Assembly (NCBI GenBank): GCA_003162615.1
Contig: PMNG01000140.1
Coordinates: 1-5,102, forward strand
Direction of reading: 5' to 3'
From: Methanothrix sp.
GTDB lineage: Archaea; Halobacteriota; Methanosarcinia; Methanotrichales; Methanotrichaceae
Length of the DNA: 5,102 nt
The translations under genes and the position numbers were made by a program. Under the pieces are notes generated by a model. That model was not told the origin of the DNA, did no database searches, and saw nothing but the letters and a program-made list of their open reading frames with translations. Within the stretch, counting starts at the first letter, position 1. Each line of letters starts with the position of its first letter. Shown piece after piece: positions 1-5,102 of the stretch.

Positions 1-67
1 CTATCCAGCTAAACACGTACGATACTTTTAATTGAGCATTGACCAAGATCAGGCCACCTCTAAGTTC

Positions 68-433
68 TCAGGCCGGAATATCTCCTTTGTCTGAGGTTGC
101 GATCATTTTCCTCTGATACATCTCAATCCTCATCATAAGGTCCTGCTCGAATTTCTCAGTCTCTCTTTCTTCGAGCCGTACCACCCGGGTCACCCCATCT
201 TTCAGGTAGAACAGTTCAGCACCAAGTAGTGGCGAGAAGATCTGTCCGGCCAGGTACAGATAAAATCGCATCTGAAACTCATTTGCTTCGCTGTGGATAT
301 CCGACTTTGAGAACTTGAAGTCCAGCATCTTCCAGCCCTTTTCCGTCCTGATCAATTTGTCCGGTCGGCCTTGCCCGAGAGAGCTGGACCCATGAAGATG
401 CGCAGTTTCAAATTTCTTTATCCCTCCTGGCCT
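68..433 (-). pseudogene. C-terminal remnant of a PD-(D/E)XK (RecB/AddA-like) nuclease, 5' truncated
   Basis: The minus strand is open from a stop at 434-436 down to a TGA at 68-70, about 121 codons. The peptide carries the core of a RecB-type nuclease domain. GRPDKL (about 354-370) supplies the first metal-binding aspartate, WKMLDFKFS (about 308-334) supplies the D-x-K pair, and QMRFY (about 260-274) matches the Q-xxx-Y motif of RecB-family nucleases. A YLKDG hairpin and a charged final helix follow. In this family the domain sits at the C-terminus of UvrD/AddA-type helicase-nucleases or in stand-alone Cas4-like enzymes that degrade DNA ends. No ATG or GTG start exists in the open stretch. 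The only candidate, TTG at 353-355, lies between the catalytic aspartate and the D-x-K pair and could not yield a complete active site. No helicase sequence is recognisable upstream, so I read this as a decayed fragment. A short expressed protein from the TTG (68-355, 95 aa) is the alternative. The family call is fairly sure; the parent gene is not. Confidence 0.6.
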
Positions 434-481
434 TCACTATATCAATTGAAATGTTTAAGTTATCGCTTAGCGCCGCAAAAC

Positions 482-497
482 AGGAATGACTCATCCT
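482..497. repeat. Imperfect palindrome, possible regulator binding site
   Basis: The sequence AGGAATGACTCATCCT pairs as AGGA-TGA / TCA-TCCT around a central C, with one extra A in the left arm. It lies about 230 bases before the first gene of the operon, far for a classical operator. It could bind a dimeric regulator or be a chance match; a 7-bp arm with a bulge is weak evidence on its own. Confidence 0.2.
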
Positions 498-671
498 CAA
501 GCTTATTTGCTAGTTTTACTTTCGTTCCAGGTGCGATCAGTCATCAATTCCAAGCATTTAGGGCTGTCCACAGACAATGAAATGTCGATATGCCACATCA
601 CTAACTGCGATCTTGCGTCGAAGAAGCATCATATCTCTAATAATATCAATACAACCGTCAGCTTATTCATC

Positions 672-682
672 CTGCATATAGA
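672..682 (+). promoter_or_regulatory. Possible archaeal TATA-like element for the operon
   Basis: The word CATATA at 675-680 lies about 48 bases before the ATG at 728. If the host is archaeal, transcription starting about 25 bases downstream (near 703-707) would leave a 5' leader of roughly 20-25 bases. A second AT-rich word, TAATAATATC (639-648), is an alternative. Neither is a strong match and there is no clear BRE, so only the general location is supported. Confidence 0.22.
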
Positions 683-727
683 TCAGTATGACGCAAGGTA
701 ATGAGTCTCTTCAAGGATTGATCAAAG

Positions 728-1969
728 ATGGCATCCTCATTCACATGGCTGGATTACTCAGGTAAAGATCGACAGAAGATGCTGGATGTCCTCAGCGCCC
801 TCAAAGAGCATGAGACGAGGGACGAGCTGGGGATAGGCGTCGTCAGGGATGCCTTTTCAGACATGTTCTTTCCCGGAACGAGTACTATCCAGACAAGAGC
901 CAGGTACTTTCTGTTTGTGCCCTGGATATATAGAAGCCTAGAAGAGAAAAAAGTCCCATCAGTAAAGATAGAGAAGCGGGCAAGAGATGAGGAGGTGCGA
1001 CTGATATACGCCCTTTTGGACTCAGACGACACCAATGGCGTGATAGGCAAGGACGCCAAAAAGAACCTCAAGCGCCTTCCGAGCAGCATCTACTGGCAAG
1101 GACTCGATGCCTGGGGTATCCGGCTCTGTCCTTACTCCATTTCCGACTACCATCGCTCTTTAGATTCGTTCCACAGATTCAGCAAGGATAACTTGCACAG
1201 TTATGAAGAAGAGATTGATGGCAGCGAACGACGGCGCAACTGGCATCCCGGCCTCCCTCTTGCACCTGAGGACTTCCCCGCTAACGCCTCCTTCAGCCTG
1301 ACATGCGAGGAGGCCAGCTATCTCAAGGAAAGGGTGTTGGCCAGATGGCCAAATACGATGCTTGCATACCTCCTGGACTCCGAGACGCCATCGGAATCCG
1401 TGCCGTTCCCATGGGACCATCCCATTTGCCCTGATCTCCCAGAGCCAATCAGTGAGAAAATTTTTCATGCAAGAAACTTCTCCGAGGCCATCAACGGCGC
1501 TGCAATTCTCTACAATCTTATGCTCGCTGAAAAGGCCAAGGCATCAGGTCTCCAGGACTATGATAGCATGTTGAGTTACTTTGAGGATGAGTTGGTGATA
1601 TGGGCCGATCACATCCAATCGCGCTGGGATGAGTTTGATCGTTGGGACTACAAAGGCCGCTTTTGGGAGATCGTATCCCATCAAGGAGCGAGGCCTACGG
1701 GGCGGACTCTGCAATTCATCAGAGAATGGCTCCAGATGGCTCTGTCGCCAACACGGGCTCGGAAGATCGCAGAGGACGATTATGCAAGAAAGCTGATTTA
1801 CGAGAGAGAACGGCAGTTGAAGCGCAATCTGGCAAGGCTTGACAATCCCGAAGCCCTCGCCAGGTGGAGCAGAGACGCTAGCCAAAGAATTGCAGGACAG
1901 CTCAGGTACAGGTGGCGTCCAGCAGAGACAATTATCTCAGATATCCTCCTCGGTCTTCGGAGGTCGTGA
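728..1969 (+). CDS. DUF6361 family protein, first gene of the operon
   Basis: This 413-residue protein matches, from memory, the DUF6361 family of unknown biochemical function. Its hallmark N-terminal block is here: FTWLDYS (5-11), then TRDELGIG (30-37), RDAFSD (40-45) and FPGTSTIQTRARYFLFVPWIY (48-68, the family's most recognisable stretch). A GLDAWGIRL segment (125-133) follows, then a Trp- and charge-rich helical middle, and a conserved-looking tail with RERQLKRNLARL (360-371), YRWRPAE (394-400) and ISDILLGL (403-410). I see no nucleotide-binding loop, nuclease motif, signal peptide or membrane segment, so it is probably a soluble, largely helical cytoplasmic protein. An in-frame TGA at 719-721 sits two codons before the ATG, so 728 is the first possible start, and it keeps the WLDYS block. 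The ribosome site is weak (AAGGA at 713-717, 10 bases away). Its stop overlaps the next ATG as TGATG. A role as specificity or adaptor subunit of a helicase-PLD complex is inference. Confidence 0.82.
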   Translation: MASSFTWLDYSGKDRQKMLDVLSALKEHETRDELGIGVVRDAFSDMFFPGTSTIQTRARYFLFVPWIYRSLEEKKVPSVKIEKRARDEEVRLIYALLDSDDTNGVIGKDAKKNLKRLPSSIYWQGLDAWGIRLCPYSISDYHRSLDSFHRFSKDNLHSYEEEIDGSERRRNWHPGLPLAPEDFPANASFSLTCEEASYLKERVLARWPNTMLAYLLDSETPSESVPFPWDHPICPDLPEPISEKIFHARNFSEAINGAAILYNLMLAEKAKASGLQDYDSMLSYFEDELVIWADHIQSRWDEFDRWDYKGRFWEIVSHQGARPTGRTLQFIREWLQMALSPTRARKIAEDDYARKLIYERERQLKRNLARLDNPEALARWSRDASQRIAGQLRYRWRPAETIISDILLGLRRS

Positions 1970-1971
1970 TG
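1959..1971 (+). promoter_or_regulatory. Stop-start overlap (TGATG) with internal ribosome site GGAGGT
   Basis: The stop codon of the DUF6361 gene (TGA, 1967-1969) shares its last base with the ATG at 1969-1971 of the PLD gene. A GGAGGT Shine-Dalgarno word (1959-1964) lies four bases upstream, inside the last codons of the first gene. This arrangement favours translational coupling and is the main reason to prefer ATG 1969 over the in-frame GTG at 1912. Confidence 0.55.
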
Positions 1972-3873
1972 CTCGATCCATATGATAGGAGGCATCTCAT
2001 GGAGATCCTCAGGCCGCCGGAAGGATATTCTCTTGATTTCGCCATAGGCACCACATTCTCGCTTGATCTATTGGCGCTTCTGACGACGCCACTCAGTTTC
2101 ACTATCTTTGAGGCTGAGTGTGAGTCCAGAACGCCGGACCCGCTGGCGCTCTTTGAATCTCTGCGGCGATACGCTGGAAAAATCTGTATCTTCTGCCATG
2201 CCGGTAGGATTCATATCCCCAAAGAGTACGGCCAACCGTTCTACTCGTTACTCGAAGGATCGGTCTTCCAAGCACTGCCGCAGAGCGGAGATGGTTCATT
2301 CCACCCAAAAATCTGGGCTTTGCGGTATACCTCACTAAATGAGCCTGTGGCTTATCGTTTCCTTTGTTTAAGCAGAAATCTCACTTATGATAGATCTTGG
2401 GATACAGCCCTCGTCTTTGACGGCATTCTGGCCGATAGGGAGAACGCCTTTGCTTCCAACCATCCTATAGGCGATTTTCTCGCATCACTTCCTGGAATGG
2501 TTGAGGAGGGCCTACCGGAAGATCTGCAAAATAGAATAAACCGGATGCAATATGAGATTCGAAGGGTCGCCTTCGATCTTCCTTCTGGTTTCGAGAAGGT
2601 AGCGTTCCACCCATTAGGAATCGATAATAAAAAGGCCAATCCAATATCCGGGAGGATAGATAGGATGCTTGTGGTGTCTCCTTTCCTTACAGAGAGCAGT
2701 CTTAATCGCCTGGCATCCCTCGGAAAGGAATCTGTCTTGGTCTCACGACTGGATAGCATGCAAAAGGTCCCCGCCGATTGCCTGCGGAGGTTCTCAGAAT
2801 TATTCTGTCTCAAAGATGATGCCATCTTAGAGGAGGATGGATCAGACAATGCAAATCCCGGCCCAGCACCGACGCATATCGAAACGGAGCAAGCCTTCGT
2901 TGAGGATAATCTCGATGGGCTGCACGTGAAACTTTACGTGGCCGATGCGGGAAGGGAGGGTAGAATATGGACTGGCTCTGCTAATGCTACAGATGCTGCT
3001 TTCAGGAGGAACATAGAGTTCCTTGTAGAGTTGCGAGGGAAAAAGAAGTATTGCGGCGTAGATGCCGTGCTGAATGGAGGCAAGGAAACGGAGGATGGCA
3101 AGTTGGCGGGCCTGAGAATTCTTCTTGATCCTGTCGCCATTTCTGATGTTCCTATTATCGACGAGAATGAGCCTCTGAAGCATCTGGCCAACGAAGCCAG
3201 GAATGCACTAGTGAAAGCTGGACTATCAGCACGCGTTTCCCAGGATGCCGATGAGCATTTTAGTATCTTCATAGATGGCGGGATCTCGTACATTCCTGAT
3301 GAGGCATCTGTCACATGCCGGCCGATAACTTTGCCTAAGGCTCGGGCCATACATCTTTCTGCTGGCCTCATCATACATGCGGAGTTCAAACAACTATTAG
3401 TTCGAGAGATCTCGGCATTCTTTGCATTCGATTTGACTGTGAGATCTGGGGGCAAGAGCCTGACAGAAGGATTTGTCCTGAAGCTGCCTCTTGAAGGGGC
3501 CCCGGAAGACAGATATGAGCGCATTCTGCGGGACATGCTGAAAGACAAGAGCCAGGTGCTTAGGCTGATGCTGCTTATTCTTTCGTTGGAAAGAGGATCA
3601 GATCCAGCGGACATTCTAGCTGAGGGATCGGGTTTCGCTGAGGCATGGAAATGGCGGACGGGCGAGCCTCCCGGAATAGTGCCACTTTTCGAGTGCATGG
3701 TCAGGGCGGTGGCCAGGGACCCGCAGAGGATCGACGAACTCAATAGCCTTATTCAGGATCTAAAGGGCCACCTCGAGACCCGTGATCTCCTACCGGACGG
3801 ACTAGATGAGATCTGGGGGCCAATCTGGGAGGCAAGGAAGATGATGGGTGGAGTGGTCCATGAAGAAAACTGA
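1969..3873 (+). CDS. Phospholipase D-like (HKD) domain protein, second gene of the operon
   Basis: This 634-residue protein belongs to the phospholipase D superfamily, whose prokaryotic defence members are usually nucleases rather than lipases. The N-terminus has an RPPEGYSLDFAIGTTFSLDLLALL block (15-38). A first HKD-like half follows: FHPKIW (111-116), the S-x-N of CLSRNLTYD (133-141) and SWDTALVFDG (143-152). The second half is textbook: HVKLYVAD (319-326, HxKxxxxD), GSAN (336-339) and NIE (348-350). Together the halves would form one active site, as in two-motif PLD enzymes. Residues about 400-634 show no motif I recognise. No signal peptide or membrane segment is evident, so a cytoplasmic protein is expected. 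The start is set at ATG 1969, which overlaps the upstream stop. An in-frame GTG at 1912 would add 19 residues that merely shadow the previous gene. ATG 1999, with GGAGG six bases before it, is a later option. The 3' end overlaps the helicase start by 14 nt. A DNA-cleaving effector role is inference. Confidence 0.85.
   Translation: MLDPYDRRHLMEILRPPEGYSLDFAIGTTFSLDLLALLTTPLSFTIFEAECESRTPDPLALFESLRRYAGKICIFCHAGRIHIPKEYGQPFYSLLEGSVFQALPQSGDGSFHPKIWALRYTSLNEPVAYRFLCLSRNLTYDRSWDTALVFDGILADRENAFASNHPIGDFLASLPGMVEEGLPEDLQNRINRMQYEIRRVAFDLPSGFEKVAFHPLGIDNKKANPISGRIDRMLVVSPFLTESSLNRLASLGKESVLVSRLDSMQKVPADCLRRFSELFCLKDDAILEEDGSDNANPGPAPTHIETEQAFVEDNLDGLHVKLYVADAGREGRIWTGSANATDAAFRRNIEFLVELRGKKKYCGVDAVLNGGKETEDGKLAGLRILLDPVAISDVPIIDENEPLKHLANEARNALVKAGLSARVSQDADEHFSIFIDGGISYIPDEASVTCRPITLPKARAIHLSAGLIIHAEFKQLLVREISAFFAFDLTVRSGGKSLTEGFVLKLPLEGAPEDRYERILRDMLKDKSQVLRLMLLILSLERGSDPADILAEGSGFAEAWKWRTGEPPGIVPLFECMVRAVARDPQRIDELNSLIQDLKGHLETRDLLPDGLDEIWGPIWEARKMMGGVVHEEN
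3847..3862 (+). promoter_or_regulatory. Ribosome binding site deciding the helicase start inside the PLD gene
   Basis: GGTGGAG (3847-3853) precedes the ATG at 3860-3862 by six bases and lies within the last codons of the PLD gene. It supports the 14-nt overlap and coupled translation rather than a start at the later ATG 3890, which has only a weak upstream sequence. Confidence 0.5.
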
Positions 3874-5102
3874 TTGCCAAGAGATTCCTATGAGCCGGAG
3901 GCACCCAAAAAAACCCAATTGCTCCGAGATTCTCAATAGCCTGAAGGACTTCCAGAAGGACACGGTAGATTATGTATTTGCCAGGCTATATACTGATGGT
4001 GACTACACAAGGCGATTCCTAGTCGCAGACGAGGTGGGGCTTGGAAAGACCCTTGTAGCCCGCGGAGTCATCGCCAAGGCAATTGATCACCTTTGGGAGA
4101 CGGTTCCCAGAATTGATATCGTCTACATCTGCTCGAATTCGAACATCGCAAGCCAAAATATTGCGAAGTTGAATGTTTTGGAGGATGAGGCACCCCGAGC
4201 CAGTCGCATTTCTTTGCTGCCATCGAAGATCAAGAATCTCAAAGATCGAAAGGTAAACATAATCTCGCTCACACCCGGCACTTCCTTCGATATATCATCC
4301 GGAACGGGAATCGGGGAAGAGCGGGCTCTTTTGTATTGGATGTTGAAAGACGAATGGAATCTCGACGACGGAAAGCCGCTGAATGTTTTCCGCGGGGGGA
4401 TGAATCTTCAGAACTTTAAGAGACTCGTCAAGAAGTACCCTAAGAACAAAATCGACCCTCAACTGAAGGCATGGTTCCTGAGCCTATTGCATGACTGCGT
4501 AGATGATAGGGGAAGCAATCCCGGAATTCGCTTGAGAAACCGGATACAAGAGCTTGCTGGGGCATTTTCCGAAAAAGGCCTGGGCGCATTTCAGAAAAGA
4601 GAGTTCGAAAAAGAGAGCAATCGATGTATATCGGAGCTGCGTGCTCTTCTTGTGAGGTCGTGCTTGAAGGCTCTTGAGCCGGACCTGATCATATTGGACG
4701 AGTTTCAGAGATTTAAGCATCTCATGTATGTTGAAGAGGGTGAAGACGAATCGGCGACGTCCGCCAGGGAGCTTGCCAGAGAACTCTTTTCCTACGCCGA
4801 TGAGAACTCCGAAGCCAGGGTTCTTTTGTTGTCTGCGACACCTTATAAGATGTACACAACGGCGGATGAGACTGGAGTGGAGGATCACTACAGAGATTTT
4901 CTGAGAACTTTTGAGTTTCTCGTAAGCGACCCCAAGTCTCCTGCAAAGGGTTCCTTGATTGTGAAGGAGTGCGAGAGCATCATCAAAGAGTACAGGGATG
5001 AGCTGTTTCGCATTGGCAATGGTGATGATGTTAAGCTGGTTAGTCTGAAGAAAGCACTTGAGGCTCAGCTCTGCAAGGTTATGGTCAGGACAGAGCGGCT
5101 CG
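3860..5102 (+). CDS. SF2/SNF2-like DEAD/DEAH-type helicase, third gene, C-terminus beyond the window
   Basis: Reading from ATG 3860 gives 414 residues with no stop to the right edge, so the gene is partial at its 3' end. It is an SF2 ATPase. LKDFQKDTVDYVF (28-40) resembles the Q-motif region. Walker A is DEVGLGKTL (57-65; Lys63, Thr64). YICSN (89-93) probably corresponds to motif Ia and SLTPGTSFD (136-144) is a distinctive family stretch. Walker B/motif II is LIILDEFQRF (276-285, a DEFQ variant of DExx), and motif III is LLLSATPYK (322-330). The MVRTERL at the right edge (408-414) may match the conserved Arg-rich segment that ends SNF2 lobe 1. Lobe 2 (motifs IV-VI) must lie outside. Walker A and motif II are about 215 residues apart, much longer than usual, with a charged helical insert between. 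The start has GGTGGAG (3847-3853) six bases upstream; a second ATG at 3890 lacks such a site. It overlaps the PLD gene by 14 nt. It would bind and move along nucleic acid using ATP. Which strand or signal it recognises cannot be told. Confidence 0.88.
   Translation, partial: MKKTDCQEIPMSRRHPKKPNCSEILNSLKDFQKDTVDYVFARLYTDGDYTRRFLVADEVGLGKTLVARGVIAKAIDHLWETVPRIDIVYICSNSNIASQNIAKLNVLEDEAPRASRISLLPSKIKNLKDRKVNIISLTPGTSFDISSGTGIGEERALLYWMLKDEWNLDDGKPLNVFRGGMNLQNFKRLVKKYPKNKIDPQLKAWFLSLLHDCVDDRGSNPGIRLRNRIQELAGAFSEKGLGAFQKREFEKESNRCISELRALLVRSCLKALEPDLIILDEFQRFKHLMYVEEGEDESATSARELARELFSYADENSEARVLLLSATPYKMYTTADETGVEDHYRDFLRTFEFLVSDPKSPAKGSLIVKECESIIKEYRDELFRIGNGDDVKLVSLKKALEAQLCKVMVRTERL

Larger units (their letters stand above)
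434..727. other. AT-rich intergenic gap upstream of the DUF6361-PLD-helicase operon
   Basis: This stretch of about 290 bases is visibly richer in A+T than the genes on either side and has stop codons in all frames at short intervals. The open frames that cross it on the plus strand (371-580 and 486-701) and a roughly 44-codon one on the minus strand (about 500-628) show no recognisable domain and no good start context, so I treat them as chance. It separates the leftward nuclease remnant from the rightward operon and must hold the operon's promoter. It contains a small imperfect palindrome and a TATA-like word, listed separately. I saw no tRNA, CRISPR repeat or insertion-sequence end. Confidence 0.6.

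Noticed and set aside
565..576. Small hairpin TGTC-CACA-GACA
   Set aside because: Only four base pairs, no T-run after it, not enough for a terminator or a structured RNA.
500..628. Minus-strand open frame of about 44 codons in the intergenic gap
   Set aside because: Short, no similarity I recognise, not joined to the nuclease frame by a simple frameshift.
491..673. Words TCATCCT and AGCTTATT each occur twice (491-507 and 660-673), in swapped order
   Set aside because: Seven- and eight-base repeats in about 290 bases of AT-rich DNA are expected by chance; no further extension of the match.
371..701. Two plus-strand open frames (371-580 and 486-701) of about 70 codons
   Set aside because: No recognisable domain, no ribosome site, low-complexity composition, and the first runs antisense across the nuclease remnant; best explained by chance.
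2934..3743. Long minus-strand open frame (269 codons) opposite the PLD gene
   Set aside because: Serine- and arginine-rich peptide typical of an antisense shadow; the plus strand carries clear HKD motifs here.
4484..4946. Minus-strand open frames opposite the helicase gene
   Set aside because: They lie antisense to motif II (4697-4708) and motif III (about 4832) of the helicase and show no domain of their own.

Overview
The window looks like accessory DNA from a prokaryote, and I lean towards an archaeon, possibly a methanogen. The reasons are heavy use of AGA/AGG for arginine and of ATA for isoleucine, very tight gene packing and a moderate G+C content. No rRNA, tRNA or housekeeping gene is present to settle this, so the taxonomic guess is weak.

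Layout. Positions 68-433 (minus strand) hold the C-terminal part of a PD-(D/E)XK (RecB/AddA-type) nuclease domain. It has no usable start codon and looks like the stump of a larger gene. Positions 434-727 are an AT-rich gap with no convincing gene, which probably carries the promoter of the rightward operon. From 728 to the right edge three genes run on the plus strand as one unit: a DUF6361-family protein (728-1969), a two-motif phospholipase-D-like (HKD) protein (1969-3873) and a large SF2/SNF2-like DEAD/DEAH-type helicase (3860 to beyond 5102, cut by the window edge). The helicase has no stop codon inside the window. The junctions are a TGATG stop-start overlap and a 14-nt overlap, so the three proteins are probably co-translated.

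How the genes may work together. A nucleic-acid-dependent translocase, a PLD-superfamily protein and a conserved protein of unknown function, encoded without gaps next to a broken nuclease gene, resemble multi-gene anti-phage or anti-plasmid systems. DISARM also pairs an SNF2/SF2 helicase with a PLD protein (DrmC). The likely model is that the helicase senses or moves along foreign DNA, the PLD protein cuts it, and the DUF6361 protein is a specificity or adaptor subunit. That model is inference from domain content and operon structure. I do not know of a named, experimentally described system with exactly this trio, and the genes beyond the right edge could change the picture.
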